Shown here piece after piece: positions 18,797 to 29,502 of a DNA stretch of 64,000 nucleotides. A program made the translations under genes and the position numbers. Each line of letters begins with the position of its first letter. Position 1 is the first letter of the stretch. The stretch comes from Melastoma dodecandrum (lineage: Eukaryota; Streptophyta; Magnoliopsida; Myrtales; Melastomataceae): contig JARUPY010000528.1 of assembly GCA_029817715.1 (NCBI GenBank), positions 1-64,000 of the forward strand. Direction: 5' to 3'. The notes beneath the pieces were generated by a model. It did no database searches. It was not told where the DNA came from and was given only the letters and a program-made list of their open reading frames with translations.

Positions 18797-19519
18797 GTGG
18801 AGTGGCAGGATCGCGGCGTCGTCCTGGGCGGGCGCGCCTACGGGGAGACCAGCGTCATCCTGGAGCTGTTGACGGCCGAGCACGGGCGCCACCTCGGCCT
18901 CGTGCAGGGCGGGCGGTCGCGGCGCCTGCGCCCCGTGCTGCAGCCCGGCAACGTCGTGACGGCCAACTGGCGGGCCCGCATCGACCACCACATGGGCTCC
19001 TTCCTGGTCGACGGCCTGAAGCTGCGGGCCGCCAGGATCATGGAGAGCGCCGCCGCGCTCCACGCCGTGAACCACCTCTGCGGCCTCGCGCGCCTCCTGC
19101 CCGAGCGCGAGCCGCAGGCTCTGCTGCACGGCATGCTGGAGGCCATGATGGAGGGGGTGGACGAGGCGGAGGCCCTCCCGCTGCAGATGGTGCAGTTCGA
19201 ACTCGCCGTGCTGGCCTCGCTCGGCTTCGGCCTCGACCTCGGCTCCTGCGCCGCCACGGGATCCCGGGAGGACCTGCATTACGTTTCGCCCAGGAGCGGC
19301 CGGGCCGTGTCGGCCGGCGCGGCCGGCATCTATGCCGACCGCCTGCTGCCGCTGCCGCCCTTCCTGCGGCCCGGCGGCGCCGCGGCCCGGGTCCCGCCGG
19401 AGGACCTCGCGGCGGCCTTCCGCCTCACCGATCACTTCCTGGCCCGGGACGTCTACGGTCCCCGCCACGTCGGCCCGCCGCTGTCGCGCCGCGCCTATCT
19501 GGCGGCGCTGGCGCGGTGA
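18797..19519 (+). CDS. recO: DNA repair protein RecO
   Basis: 240 residues, normal length. The N-terminal OB-fold starts VEWQDRGVVLGGRAYGETSVILELLT, and the central helical part contains FELAVLASLGFGLDLGSCAATG, a family hallmark. RecO loads RecA at gaps together with RecR. The start is GTG 18797, with GGAGGG upstream. In many alphaproteobacteria recO lies near parC, as here (660 bases upstream). Confidence 0.92.
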   Translation: MEWQDRGVVLGGRAYGETSVILELLTAEHGRHLGLVQGGRSRRLRPVLQPGNVVTANWRARIDHHMGSFLVDGLKLRAARIMESAAALHAVNHLCGLARLLPEREPQALLHGMLEAMMEGVDEAEALPLQMVQFELAVLASLGFGLDLGSCAATGSREDLHYVSPRSGRAVSAGAAGIYADRLLPLPPFLRPGGAAARVPPEDLAAAFRLTDHFLARDVYGPRHVGPPLSRRAYLAALAR

Positions 19520-19593
19520 CGCGGACCCGGCGGCGCCTTGCCGAATTCTCGGGTTCGCCCCGCCCGGCGGGCCGGCGCGAGGACTGTCGTCCC

Positions 19594-19806
19594 TCAGCGA
19601 GGCTCCGCCCGGCAGACCGGCCGGAGGGCCTTGGAGCTCACGCCGTAGCCGGTGTCGATCGAGACCTCGGCGAGCGGGCAGGGCACCAGCGTGCCGTGGA
19701 TCACGGCGGCATCGGCGGCCTTGGGAGGGTTGACGAGGGCCACGCCGATGAGCGTCGCGACGACGGCCGCGATGCCCGAGGACAGGCCGAGGATGGCTTT
19801 GTTCAT
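19594..19806 (-). CDS. Small secreted or membrane hypothetical protein
   Basis: 70 residues. One hydrophobic segment (AILGLSSGIAAVVATLIGVA, residues 4-23) serves as a signal or anchor. The remainder has two Cys (PCPLAE, RPVCRAEPR) that could form a disulphide. No known family. The ATG at 19806 is preceded by GGGAGCATC. Position between recO and parC, reading against both. Confidence 0.5.
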   Translation of the reverse strand: MNKAILGLSSGIAAVVATLIGVALVNPPKAADAAVIHGTLVPCPLAEVSIDTGYGVSSKALRPVCRAEPR

Positions 19807-20182
19807 GATGCTCCCGCACAAGCATTGCGCCCTCCGGTTGTCCGAAGGGCGTCCGAGGTTGGCCCGCGATCCGGCGCACAGGGCCTCGCATGCCGGATCG
19901 CCGCCGACCGTCCGGACCTGACTAGGCCCGCCCCCGTGGGGCGGCTAGTGCAGGCCCGCAACAGTCAGGCTTCAGGTTAAGAATGCCCGATTCCGGCCCG
20001 GGTTCCACACATGCGGCAAGCCCGCCGCAATTCCGACATGCCATGCCGTGACGGACGGCGGGCGATCGCCGCGGCCCGGCGCGCCGAACGCCCGGGGGCC
20101 GGCCGCGCCCTTGCGACCGGAACAAAAGCGGTACATGTCTCGATGCACCGCCCCGACACGACCCGAAGGACACGACGACCCG
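19807..20182. other. Intergenic region upstream of parC with a hairpin
   Basis: No gene. A bulged hairpin lies at 19921-19949 (ACTAG, 2-base bulge, CCGCCCC, 3-base loop, then the complements). The rest holds the presumed promoters of parC and of the small minus-strand gene. No riboswitch was recognised. Confidence 0.5.
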
Positions 20183-22429
20183 ATGGCCAGGACCGCCCCC
20201 CCACCGCCAGCACCGCCGTCCGAGCCCGTGGTGGTGCAGCTGCGCGAGGCGCTGGAGGAGCGTTACCTCGCCTACGCGCTCTCCACCATCATGGGCCGCG
20301 CGCTGCCGGATGCCCGCGACGGGCTGAAGCCGGTGCATCGGCGCATCCTCTACGGCATGCAGGTGCTGAAGCTCGATCCCGCGACCGCGTTCAAGAAATG
20401 CGCCAAGATCGTCGGCGACGTGATGGGCGACTTCCACCCGCACGGCGACCAGGCCATCTACGACGCCCTCGTGCGCCTCGCCCAGGATTTCTCGTCCCGC
20501 TACCCGCTGGTCGACGGCCAGGGCAATTTCGGCAACATCGACGGCGATCCGGCGGCGGCCTACCGCTACACCGAAGCCCGGATGACGGACTTCGCCAAGC
20601 TCCTGCTCGACGGCATCGAGCACGACACGGTGGACCTGCGTCCGAACTATTCGGGCGACAAGGAGGAGCCGGTGGTGCTGCCGGCCGCCTTCCCGAACCT
20701 GCTCGCCAACGGCGCGCAGGGCATCGCGGTCGGCATGGCGACCTCGATCCCGCCCCACAACATCGTCGAGCTCTGCGACGCCGCGCTCCACCTCATCGGC
20801 GAGCCCGGCGCCGACAATGCCGCGCTCGTCGCCATCGTGCGCGGGCCGGATTTCCCCACCGGGGGCCTCTGCGTCGAGGACGCCGCCTCCATGGCGGAGA
20901 GCTCCCGCACGGGCCGCGGCTCCTTCCGGCTGCGGGCGCGCTGGGCGGTGGAGCCTGGCGAGCGCGGCGCCTGGACGGCCGTCGTCACCGAGATCCCCTA
21001 CGGGGTGCAGAAGTCGCGCCTGATCGAGCGTCTCGCCGAGGTCATCAACGAAAAGAAGAGCCCGCTCGTCGCGGACGTGCGCGACGAATCGGCCGAGGAC
21101 GTGCGCGTCGTGATCGAGCCCCGCGCGCGGAACGTCGACCCCGCCGTCATGATGGAGCACCTGTTCCGCCTGACGGAGCTCGAGGTCCGGGTGCCGCTCA
21201 ACATGAACGTGCTCGTGGACGGCGTCGTGCCGCGCGTCGTGGGCCTCGGCGAGGCGCTGCGGCAGTGGCTCGACCACCGCCGCACCGTGCTGGTGCGCCA
21301 GTCCCGCCACCGCCTCGGCGAGATCGAGCGCCGGCTCGAAGTGCTGGCCGGCATGCTGATCGTGTTCCTGAACCTCGACGAGGTGATCCGCATCATCCGC
21401 GAGGAGGACGACCCCAAGGCGCAGCTCAAGAAGACCTTCGGGCTCACCGACGCCCAGGCCGACTACGTGCTCGACACGCGGCTGCGCGCCCTGCGGCGCC
21501 TGGAGGAGGTGCAACTCCGCAAGGAGCACGACAAGCTGTCCAAGGAGCGCGACAAGCTCAGCGGCCTCGTGGCCAGCGAGGCGCAGCAATGGAAGGCCGT
21601 CGCGGCGCAGATCCGCGAGATGCGCAAGGCCTACGGGCCCGAGACCGCGCTCGGGCGGCGGCGCACGGCCTTCGCGGCCCTGCCCTTCTTCGACGCCACC
21701 GCCTCGGCGCAGAGTTTCGTCGAGCGCGAGCCCGTCACGGTGGTGGTCAGCGAGAAGGGCTGGATCCGCACGCTCAAGGGCCACGGCGCGGACCTGTCGT
21801 CCCTCGCCTTCAAGGGCGACGACACGTTCCGCCTGGCCTTTCCGACCGAGACCACGGGCCGCATCATCGTGCTCGCCACGGACGGCAAGATCTTCACCCT
21901 CGACGTCGCCAAGCTGCCCGGCGGCCGCGGCTTCGGCGAGCCGCTGCGCCTGATGGCGGACCTCGGCGAGGGCGAGGACGTCGCGGCCGTACTGCCCTTC
22001 GAGGAGGGCGGGCGCGTGCTGGTGGCGTCGGGCGACGGGCGCGGCTTCGTGGCCGCCATGGCGGATCTCGTGGTGGGCACCCGCAAGGGCAAGGCGCTGC
22101 TCTCGCCCACCGCGCCCGCCAAGGCCAAGCTGATGATCCCGGTGCGGGGCGACCACGTCGCGGTGGTCAGCAACGACCGCCACATGGCGGTCTTCCCCTT
22201 GCGGCAGATCCCCGAGATGGCGCGCGGCAAGGGCGTGAAACTGCAGCGCGCGCTCGCCGGCATGGCGGACGTGCGGGTCTTCACCCTGGCCGAGGGCCTG
22301 CCCTGGCAGGACGGCTCCGGCAAGGACCACGTGCTGCTCCAGAAGGACATCCTGCCCTGGATGGGCAATCGCGCCGACCGCGGCCGCCTGCCGCCCCGCG
22401 GCTTCCGGCGCGACAACCGCTTCGGCTGA
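20183..22429 (+). CDS. parC: DNA topoisomerase IV subunit A
   Basis: 748 residues, the breakage-reunion subunit of topoisomerase IV that decatenates daughter chromosomes. The N-terminal domain starts [20 protein letters not shown]. The winged-helix quinolone region is [20 protein letters not shown]. The catalytic Tyr lies in [14 protein letters not shown]. The C-terminal beta-pinwheel follows from about residue 500. ParC rather than GyrA is supported by the absence of a GyrA box and by position near recO. The ATG at 20183 is chosen as it precedes the conserved region by a short Pro-rich lead. Intact. Confidence 0.93.
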   Translation: MARTAPPPPAPPSEPVVVQLREALEERYLAYALSTIMGRALPDARDGLKPVHRRILYGMQVLKLDPATAFKKCAKIVGDVMGDFHPHGDQAIYDALVRLAQDFSSRYPLVDGQGNFGNIDGDPAAAYRYTEARMTDFAKLLLDGIEHDTVDLRPNYSGDKEEPVVLPAAFPNLLANGAQGIAVGMATSIPPHNIVELCDAALHLIGEPGADNAALVAIVRGPDFPTGGLCVEDAASMAESSRTGRGSFRLRARWAVEPGERGAWTAVVTEIPYGVQKSRLIERLAEVINEKKSPLVADVRDESAEDVRVVIEPRARNVDPAVMMEHLFRLTELEVRVPLNMNVLVDGVVPRVVGLGEALRQWLDHRRTVLVRQSRHRLGEIERRLEVLAGMLIVFLNLDEVIRIIREEDDPKAQLKKTFGLTDAQADYVLDTRLRALRRLEEVQLRKEHDKLSKERDKLSGLVASEAQQWKAVAAQIREMRKAYGPETALGRRRTAFAALPFFDATASAQSFVEREPVTVVVSEKGWIRTLKGHGADLSSLAFKGDDTFRLAFPTETTGRIIVLATDGKIFTLDVAKLPGGRGFGEPLRLMADLGEGEDVAAVLPFEEGGRVLVASGDGRGFVAAMADLVVGTRKGKALLSPTAPAKAKLMIPVRGDHVAVVSNDRHMAVFPLRQIPEMARGKGVKLQRALAGMADVRVFTLAEGLPWQDGSGKDHVLLQKDILPWMGNRADRGRLPPRGFRRDNRFG

Positions 22430-22504
22430 CGCGTCGGGAGGGCTTGGCATCCGGGCCGCGGCGGGGCTGAAATGGGCCCTTTCCACCTTGGGAGGACAGC
22501 CGCC

Positions 22505-23233
22505 GTGCCATCCGGGATCCGCGTCGCCACCGTGCAGTTCCAGCATCGGGCCGACGACAAGGCCTACAACCTCGGCCGGGTCGAGGCCTTCGCGCGCGCC
22601 GCCCGCGCGGCCGGGGCCGCCATCGTGGCCTGCCCCGAGATGTGCATCACGGGCTACTGGCACGTCCCGGGGCTGGCGAAGGCGGCGCTGGACCGGCTGG
22701 CCGAGCCCGTCGACGGGCCCTCCGTGTCCCGGGTCGCGGCGCTCGCCCGGAAGCTCGGCCTCGGCATCGGGGTCGGCTGGCTCGAGGCCGGGGAGGAGGG
22801 CCGGCTCTACAACGCCTACCGGCTCTGCCTGCCGGACGGAACGGGCCACACCCACCGCAAGCTTCACGCCTTCGAGCATCCCGAGATCGCGAGCGGAGGA
22901 AGCTTCACGGTCTTCGACACGCCCTGGGGCGTCCGCGTCGCGATCCTGATCTGCTGGGACAACAACCTCATCGAGAACGTCCGGGCCTGCGCGCTGATGG
23001 GCGCCGAACTCTTGCTCGCCCCGCACCAGACGGGCGGGACCCGGTCGCTCAGCCCGCACGGCATGAAGCCGATCCCGCTGGAGCTGTGGGAACGGCGCCA
23101 CGCGGATCCCGAACCCTTGCGCGCGGCGCTCGCCGTGCCCCATGGGCGCGGCTGGCTGATGCGGTGGCTGCCGGCGCGGGCCCACGACAACGGGATCTTC
23201 GTCGTCTTCAGCAACGGCATCGGGGCCGACATG

Positions 23234-23271
<38 letters not shown>

Positions 23272-23467
23272 CTACGGCCGGATCGTCGCCGAGAGCGCCG
23301 CGGCGGAGGACGACATGGGCGTAGCCGACCTCGAGCTCGCCCTGATCCCCGACAGCAGCGGACGGCGCTGGATGCGGGGGCGCCGGCCGGACCTCTACGG
23401 CCTCCTCGCCGAAACCCGCGGCGACGAAACCTCCGCCAGGGCCACGCGCTTCGGCAGCGAGGCCTGA
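22505..23467 (+). CDS. Nitrilase/carbon-nitrogen hydrolase family protein
   Basis: 320 residues. The catalytic Glu-Lys-Cys triad is visible as CPEMCITGYW, HRKLHAFEHPEI and ILICWDNNLIENV. The family hydrolyses amides or nitriles with release of ammonia. The extended insertion at residues about 180-215 resembles nitrilase-like proteins of unknown substrate. I choose GTG 22505 as start because a GGAGGA ribosome-binding site lies 8 bases upstream. An ATG at 22472 adds 11 unconserved residues. A GC-rich hairpin follows the stop. Confidence 0.85.
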
Positions 23468-23473
23468 GGGAAG

Positions 23474-23499
23474 GGGCGCCGGGCCCGGCGACGGCGCCC
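23474..23499 (+). terminator. Terminator-like hairpin after nitrilase gene
   Basis: GGGCGCCG and its complement CGGCGCCC form an 8-bp stem with a 10-base loop starting 6 bases after the stop codon. No U tract follows, so termination may need other factors. Confidence 0.4.
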
Positions 23500-23854
23500 G
23501 ATCGCCCCGCCGGCAAGGCGGCCGGACGCGACGGCGCGGGGGCCCGCGGCCGGACCGTGGCGGTCATCGCCGCGGTCTCGTCCACCGCCACGGGCGCTTC
23601 GATGCGCGCCGCGGCGATGTCGTCCTCGCGGAGCCCCGGCGGGCCGCGAACCTGGGAGCGACGGCCTTGCGGAATCACGCCGCGACGGGACAAGAGGGCG
23701 CCCAAGGCCCCCGCGGCAGGCGGGAAGCGGGCGATGTCGGAACGCGCCCGGGGGTCGAGAGGCATGCTGCTGGACCCCGTCCCGGAGCGCGCCGCTGCCG
23801 CCCGGCGCGGCACGGCGCTTGCAAACACGAGGTCCCCGCCGCCATGGGTGCGAG
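23500..23854. other. Intergenic region without a recognised gene
   Basis: GC-rich sequence. Short ORFs on both strands show no family resemblance or consistent ribosome-binding sites. It presumably contains the promoter of the solute-binding protein gene. Confidence 0.4.
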
Positions 23855-25114
23855 ATGCTGAAGCTGGCCTGCTCCGCCGTCGCGGCGGTGATCCTCCTGT
23901 CGTCCGCCTGCCGGGCGGAGACCAGGCTCCGCCTCCTTGAGGTGCTGCCCAGCCCCGCCCGGGCGGAGGCGCTGCACGCCGCGATCGAGGGCTTCGAGCG
24001 CCGGCACCCCGGCGTGCGCGTGGACGTCGAGTCGCTGTCCTGGGACGGCGCCTACGAGAAGCTGGCCATCATGGTGGCGGCCGGGAACGTGCCCGACATC
24101 GTCGAGATGCCGGATCGATGGCTGTCCACCTATGCGGCGGCGGGACGGCTCGAAAGCCTCGAACCCTTCCTCGGCGTGTGGGAGGACGCGGCCGCCCTGG
24201 ACCCGCGTGCGCTGGCGGCGGCCCGTGCCTTTCGCGGCGAGGCCTACGTGCTGCCCTACGGATTCTATCTCAGGGCCCTGTTCTACAACAAGGCCGTCTT
24301 CCGGCTGGCGGGGATCGACGGCCCACCGCGCACGCTCGACGAGTTCGTGGCCGTCGCCCGGAGGATCGCGTCCCTGCCCGGCAAGTCGGGCTATTGCCTG
24401 CGGGGCGGCCCCGGCGGATTGAGCGCCTGGCTGATGTTCGGGGCCGCGATGGCGGGGTCCGCGGTCCTCTTCGACGGGGAGGGCCGGTCGACGCTCGGGC
24501 AGCCCGGCTGGGTGGCGGGGTCCCGCTTGCTCGTCGACCTCTACGGGAGCGGCGCTGCGCCCCGTGACAGCCTGAACTGGGGGTTCGTGGACGTGCTGTC
24601 GGGCTTCGCGGCCGGACGCTGCGCGATGCTGGACCAGGACCCGGACGCGCTGGCTGCCCTGGCCGGGTCCATGCCGCCGGAGGATATCGGCGTGGCGGAG
24701 ATGCCGAAGGGGCCGTCCGGGCGGTCCTTCCCCACGCTCGGCTACGCGGGTTGGTCCATGTTCCGGGCGAGCCGTCACAAGGACCTCGCCTGGGAGCTGA
24801 TCGCGGCGCTCGGCGGGCGGTCCGGTTCCGCGTCCTGGAACCGCCGCACCGGTCTCCTGCCGGTCTACCGGTCGGCCCAGCAGGACCCCGACGTCGCCGA
24901 CGGCCCGCTGAAGCCCTGGGCGGCGGAATTGCGCGATCCCGCCGTGACGCCCCTCGTCCTGCCCACGGAGCTGCCGCATTTCGGATATTTCGCCGACGTC
25001 GTGGCGGTCGAGACGGGCCAGAAGGCGCTGCTCGGCAAGATCACGCCCCAGGCGTTGAACGATCGCTGGGCCGAGGCGCTCACCCAGGACCGGGCCGCCG
25101 CCGGAGCGCCGTGA
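23855..25114 (+). CDS. ABC transporter solute-binding protein, family 1
   Basis: 419 residues. An N-terminal Sec signal (LACSAVAAVILLSSACRA) is followed by a family 1 extracellular binding-protein fold: SPARAEALHAAIEGFERRHP, then VPDIVEMPDRW and YVLPYGFYLRALFYNK. Such proteins bind sugars or glycerophosphodiesters for ABC import. No permease or ATPase gene is adjacent, so it is an orphan binding protein or depends on a distant transporter. The signal peptide ends in SSAC, and a lipoprotein form is possible. Intact. Confidence 0.8.
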   Translation: MLKLACSAVAAVILLSSACRAETRLRLLEVLPSPARAEALHAAIEGFERRHPGVRVDVESLSWDGAYEKLAIMVAAGNVPDIVEMPDRWLSTYAAAGRLESLEPFLGVWEDAAALDPRALAAARAFRGEAYVLPYGFYLRALFYNKAVFRLAGIDGPPRTLDEFVAVARRIASLPGKSGYCLRGGPGGLSAWLMFGAAMAGSAVLFDGEGRSTLGQPGWVAGSRLLVDLYGSGAAPRDSLNWGFVDVLSGFAAGRCAMLDQDPDALAALAGSMPPEDIGVAEMPKGPSGRSFPTLGYAGWSMFRASRHKDLAWELIAALGGRSGSASWNRRTGLLPVYRSAQQDPDVADGPLKPWAAELRDPAVTPLVLPTELPHFGYFADVVAVETGQKALLGKITPQALNDRWAEALTQDRAAAGAP

Positions 25115-25439
25115 CGCGGCCGACCCCGTCGGCGCGGGCCTCCCGCGGCGCTACCGGCGCCGCGGCGCCGTACATCCGCGCCGCACATCCGCGCGCGACC
25201 TCATCGCCCGGGGCGCGTCGGTTCGGCTGGCCCGCTCCTTCGCCCCCGAACGCGTCGATCCGCGGCACGCCGGTCGTCACGCCGGTTCAACGATGAGCGT
25301 TCCTCATCGCGGCATCAACGCGACGCGGCCTGTGGGCAGCCGCGTCGGCGATCTAGTTCATCCCGGAGCGGCGTCCGGAGGGTCGCCGATGGGGAGACAT
25401 GGCCCCGTCATGCGGCCGGACAACGGATCGGAAGGCGAC
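25115..25439. other. Intergenic region upstream of paoA
   Basis: No gene recognised. Several short in-frame ATGs before 25440 extend the paoA frame, but the sequence there lacks coding character. Presumably the promoter of the pao operon. No clear operator found. Confidence 0.4.
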
Positions 25440-26072
25440 ATGCGCGATTCCATCGGAACGGAACTGACAAGGCGAGACGTGATGGCAGGATCGGCGGTGA
25501 CCGCAGCGGCTGTGTCCCTGTCATCGGCCCTGGAAGCCCGGGCGGCACCGGGGGCGGACCTGCCGGCCATGGCCAAGGTGTCGTTCGCGGTGAACGGGCA
25601 AGCCCGCGACCTCGTCCTCGACACCCGGACCACGCTGCTCGACGCTCTGCGGGAGCACCTGCACCTCACCGGCACCAAGAAGGGTTGCGACCACGGCCAG
25701 TGCGGCGCGTGCACCGTCATCGTCAACGGTGAGCGGATCAACAGCTGCCTCAGCCTCGCCGTCCAGCACCAGGGCGACAAGGTGACGACGATCGAGGGGC
25801 TTGGCACGCCCGACAAGCTCCACCCGATGCAGACCGCGTTTGTGAAGCACGACGGCTATCAATGCGGCTATTGCACGCCGGGGCAAATCTGCTCGGCGGT
25901 GGCGGTGCTCGACGAGATCAGACGCGGCGTGCCGAGCCACGTCCAGGCCGACCTCGGCCAGCCCCCGAAGCCGACGAACATCGAGATGCGCGAGCGGATG
26001 AGCGGCAATATCTGCCGCTGCGGCGCCTATTCCAACATCGTCGAGGCGATCGCGGAGGTCGCGAGCGCATGA
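25440..26072 (+). CDS. paoA: Aldehyde oxidoreductase iron-sulfur subunit PaoA, Tat-exported
   Basis: 210 residues. The N-terminus carries a twin-arginine signal ([20 protein letters not shown]), so the folded complex is exported to the periplasm. Two [2Fe-2S] clusters are bound by [11 protein letters not shown] with a later Cys, and by [13 protein letters not shown] with CRCGAYSN. It passes electrons from the molybdenum subunit. The start codon is ATG 25440; upstream ATGs would bury the Tat motif. Its stop overlaps paoB by four bases (ATGA). The three-gene order matches E. coli paoABC. Confidence 0.88.
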   Translation: MRDSIGTELTRRDVMAGSAVTAAAVSLSSALEARAAPGADLPAMAKVSFAVNGQARDLVLDTRTTLLDALREHLHLTGTKKGCDHGQCGACTVIVNGERINSCLSLAVQHQGDKVTTIEGLGTPDKLHPMQTAFVKHDGYQCGYCTPGQICSAVAVLDEIRRGVPSHVQADLGQPPKPTNIEMRERMSGNICRCGAYSNIVEAIAEVASA

Positions 26073-27019
26073 GGAGCTTCACCTACGAGCGCGCCGCCGA
26101 CCCGGTCGCCGCGGCCCGCGCCGTCGCGGGCCGCCCGGGCGCCAAGTTCATCGCCGGCGGCACCAACCTCCTCGACCTGATGAAGATCGAGGTGGAGACG
26201 CCGTCCCACCTCGTCGACCTCCAGGACCTCGGCTTCGACCGCATCGAGGCGACGCCCGACGGGGGGCTGAGGATCGGCGCGCTGGTCACCAACAAGGTCC
26301 TCGCCTCGGACGCGCGGGTGAAGCGGGACTACGCCGTCCTGACCCGGGCGATCGTGGCGGGCGCGAGCGGCCAGTTGCGCAACAAGGCGACCACGGCGGG
26401 CAATTTACTCCAGCGCACGCGCTGCCCCTATTTCTACGACCCCAATCTGCCGTGCAACAAGCGCAAGCCGGGCTCGGGCTGCGCCGCGATCGGCGGCTAT
26501 TCGCGCCAGCTCGCGGTGATCGGCGCGTCGGACCAGTGCATCGCGACCTATCCCGGCGACATGGCGGTCGCCATGCGGGTGCTGGACGCCGTGATCGAGA
26601 CCGTCGACGCGCAGGGGCAGCACCGCTCCATCCCGATCGCCGACTTCCACCGCCTGTGGGGCGACACCCCGCAGCACGACACCGTGCTGAACCCCGGTGA
26701 ACTGGTGACCGCCGTCACCTTGCCGAGGCCGCTCGGCGGCAAGCACGTCTACGAGAAGGTGCGCGACCGCGCATCCTACGCCTACGCCCTGGTGTCGGTG
26801 GCGGCGGTGATCCAGCCGGACGGGACCGGCCGGGTCGCCTTCGGCGGCGTCGCGCCCAAGCCGTGGCGGGTCGAGGCGGCGGAGGCGGCGCTGCCGCAGG
26901 GAGCCGCCGCCGTGACCGCCAAGGCCTTCGAGGGCGCGACCCCCACGGAGGACAACAAGTTCAAGCTGCCGCTCGCCACCCGCGCGCTCGCGTCGGTCAT
27001 CGCTCAAGCCAAGGCCTGA
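26069..27019 (+). CDS. paoB: Aldehyde oxidoreductase FAD subunit PaoB
   Basis: 316 residues. The FAD-binding domain of the CO-dehydrogenase/xanthine-dehydrogenase medium subunit is seen in [18 protein letters not shown] and [17 protein letters not shown]. The Cys-rich insertion ([20 protein letters not shown]) matches the extra [4Fe-4S] cluster typical of PaoB and 4-hydroxybenzoyl-CoA reductase-type proteins. It starts inside the stop of paoA and ends 4 bases before paoC. Intact. Confidence 0.87.
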   Translation: MRSFTYERAADPVAAARAVAGRPGAKFIAGGTNLLDLMKIEVETPSHLVDLQDLGFDRIEATPDGGLRIGALVTNKVLASDARVKRDYAVLTRAIVAGASGQLRNKATTAGNLLQRTRCPYFYDPNLPCNKRKPGSGCAAIGGYSRQLAVIGASDQCIATYPGDMAVAMRVLDAVIETVDAQGQHRSIPIADFHRLWGDTPQHDTVLNPGELVTAVTLPRPLGGKHVYEKVRDRASYAYALVSVAAVIQPDGTGRVAFGGVAPKPWRVEAAEAALPQGAAAVTAKAFEGATPTEDNKFKLPLATRALASVIAQAKA

Positions 27020-27023
27020 GCCC

Positions 27024-29243
27024 ATGAAGTTCGACACTCCCGCCACGACGAATCCGATCGACCGGATGGCGATCGTCGGCAAGGCGACGGACCGCATCGA
27101 CGGGCGCCTCAAGACCACCGGGACCGCGCCCTACGCCTACGAACAGTCCCGCGACCTCGCCGATCCCGCCTACGGCTTCATCCTGGGCGCCGGCATCGCC
27201 AAGGGGCGCATCGCCGCCATGGACCTCGCGGCTGCCCGCGCCGCCCCCGGCGTGCTGGCGATCGTCACGGCGGCGGAGGCCGGCAAGCTCGGCAAGGGCA
27301 AGTTCAACACCGTGGGGCTGCTCGGCGGCCCCGAGGTCGACCATTACCACCAGGCGATCGCGGTCGTCGTCGCCGAGAGCTTCGAACAGGCGCGGGCCGC
27401 CGCGGCCATGATCCGGGTCGACTACGCCCGCGAGACGGGCCGGTTCGACCTCGCCGCGGCCCTCGAGACCGCGCCCCTCGTCGGCGGATCGAGCGGAGAA
27501 GGCTCCTCCGCCCCGCCGGAGGACCGCGTGGGCCGGTTCGAGCAGGCCTTCGCGGCCGCGCCCGTGACGCTCGACGCGTCCTACAGCACCCCCGACCAGA
27601 GCCACATGATGATGGAGCCCTTCGCCTCCATCGCGGCCTGGGACGGCGACGAACTGACGCTCTGGACGTCGAACCAGATGATCGACTGGGGGCGGACCGA
27701 CCTCGCCAAGACGCTGGGCATGCCCAAGGAGAAGATCCACGTCATGTCGCCCTTCGTGGGCGGCGGCTTCGGGGGCAAGCTGTTCCTGCGCGCCGACGCC
27801 CTCATGGCGGCCCTGGGCGCCCGGGCGGCGGGGCGCGTCGTCAAAGTGGCGATGACGCGGCCCATGATGCCCAACAATGCCACGCACCGGCCGGCGACGC
27901 GCCAGCGCATCCGCCTCGGCGCGGAGCGTGACGGCACCATCGTGGCGATCGCGCATGAGAGCGGCTCGGGTGACCAGCCCAACGGCCAGCCCGAGACGGC
28001 CGTGAGCCAGACCAAGCTGCTCTATGCGGGGGCCAACCGCCTGACCTCCATGCGACTGGCGGAGCTGGACCTGCCGGAGGGCAATTCGATGCGCGCGCCG
28101 GGCGAGGCGCCGGGCCTGATGGCGTTGGAGATCGCGATGGACGAGATGGCCGAGAAGCTGGGGATGGACCCGATCGCGTTCCGGGCGAAGAACGACACCC
28201 AGGTCGACCCGGAGAATCCCCGGCGCAGGTTCTCCGAGCGGCACCTCGTCGACTGCCTCGAGGAGGGCGCCCGGCTCTTCGGCTGGTCGAAGCGCAACCC
28301 CGCTCCCGGGCAGGTCCGGGACGGGCGCTGGCTGGTCGGCATGGGCGTGGCCTCCGCCTTCCGCAATCACATGACCTTCGCCTCCGGCGCGCGCGTCCGC
28401 CTCGGCACGGATGGCCGGGTGACGGTCGAGACCGACATGACCGATATCGGCACGGGCAGCTACACGATCCTGGCGCAGACCGCCGCCGAGATGATGGGGC
28501 TGCCCCTGGAGCAGGTCGTGGTGCGCCTCGGCAACTCCGCCTATCCGGTGTCCTGCGGCTCGGGCGGCCAGTTCGGTGCGGCCAATTCCACCTCGGGCGT
28601 CTACGCGGCCTGCGTCAAGCTCCGCGAGGCGGTCACGCAGAAGCTCGGCTTCAACTCCTCCGACGCGGTGTTCAAGGACGGACGCGTCACCAGCGGCAAC
28701 CGCTCGGCCGCGCTCGGGGACGCCGCCGCGGCCGGCGAGCTGACAGGCGAGGACAAGATCGAATTCGCCGACCTCGAGACGAAGTACCAGTTGTCCACCT
28801 TCGGCGCCCATTTCGTGGAGGTCGGGGTCGATGCCTACACGGGCGTCGTCCGGGTGCGGCGCATGCTGGCGGTGTGCGACGCGGGGCGTATCCTCAACCC
28901 CAAGGCGGCGCGCAGCCAGGTGATCGGCGCGATGACGATGGGCGCGGGCGCAGCTCTCATGGAGGAGCTGGCGGTCGACAAGCGCTTCGGCCTGTTCGTC
29001 AACCACGACCTCGCGCAATACGAGGTGCCGGTGCATCTCGACATCCCGCACCAGGAGGTCGTGTTCCTCGAGGAGCTCGACGACAAAGCCAATCCCATGA
29101 AGGCCAAGGGCGTGGGCGAACTCGGCCTCTGCGGCGTCGGCGCCGCGGTCGCCAACGCGGTCTACAACGCCACGGGCGTCCGGGTCCGCGACTACCCCGT
29201 CACGCTCGACAAGCTGATCGAGCGCCTGCCCGAGACGGCCTGA
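27024..29243 (+). CDS. paoC: Aldehyde oxidoreductase molybdenum subunit PaoC
   Basis: 739 residues, the large catalytic subunit that binds molybdopterin cytosine dinucleotide. Family motifs run in order: the MPT-contact region SPFVGGGFGGK, MRAPGEAPGLMALE, GSGGQFGAANSTSG, and the catalytic Glu in AKGVGELGLCGVGAAVANA. It oxidises aldehydes to acids in the periplasm. No PaoD/XdhC-type maturation factor is next to it. That factor must be encoded elsewhere. Intact, the longest undamaged gene of the window apart from parC. Confidence 0.9.
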   Translation: MKFDTPATTNPIDRMAIVGKATDRIDGRLKTTGTAPYAYEQSRDLADPAYGFILGAGIAKGRIAAMDLAAARAAPGVLAIVTAAEAGKLGKGKFNTVGLLGGPEVDHYHQAIAVVVAESFEQARAAAAMIRVDYARETGRFDLAAALETAPLVGGSSGEGSSAPPEDRVGRFEQAFAAAPVTLDASYSTPDQSHMMMEPFASIAAWDGDELTLWTSNQMIDWGRTDLAKTLGMPKEKIHVMSPFVGGGFGGKLFLRADALMAALGARAAGRVVKVAMTRPMMPNNATHRPATRQRIRLGAERDGTIVAIAHESGSGDQPNGQPETAVSQTKLLYAGANRLTSMRLAELDLPEGNSMRAPGEAPGLMALEIAMDEMAEKLGMDPIAFRAKNDTQVDPENPRRRFSERHLVDCLEEGARLFGWSKRNPAPGQVRDGRWLVGMGVASAFRNHMTFASGARVRLGTDGRVTVETDMTDIGTGSYTILAQTAAEMMGLPLEQVVVRLGNSAYPVSCGSGGQFGAANSTSGVYAACVKLREAVTQKLGFNSSDAVFKDGRVTSGNRSAALGDAAAAGELTGEDKIEFADLETKYQLSTFGAHFVEVGVDAYTGVVRVRRMLAVCDAGRILNPKAARSQVIGAMTMGAGAALMEELAVDKRFGLFVNHDLAQYEVPVHLDIPHQEVVFLEELDDKANPMKAKGVGELGLCGVGAAVANAVYNATGVRVRDYPVTLDKLIERLPETA

Positions 29244-29502
29244 TCGGCTTCCGTCCGGCCTCCGCTCCGACGACGCGGCTCCTCCGGGGCGCAGAAGACG
29301 CCGGGCTCCGGCGGCGGGCACGGGACGGCCACCCCCGCGCCCGTGGTTCGGGACAGCTCCGTGCGGTTCCCGCGCGACCGGGACGGGAGCCACGACCCGG
29401 ACGAGGGGAGGGATGGGGCCGACCTCGCCGAAGCCGTGCGGGCGATCGCGTCGGCCTCGGCGGGTTCGCAGGCCCCCCGGTGAGGCGAGAGCGACCGCCC
29501 CG

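Noticed and set aside
19922..23185. 1,087-codon minus-strand ORF across parC and the nitrilase gene
   Set aside because: It lies antisense to two well-supported genes and shows low-complexity composition.
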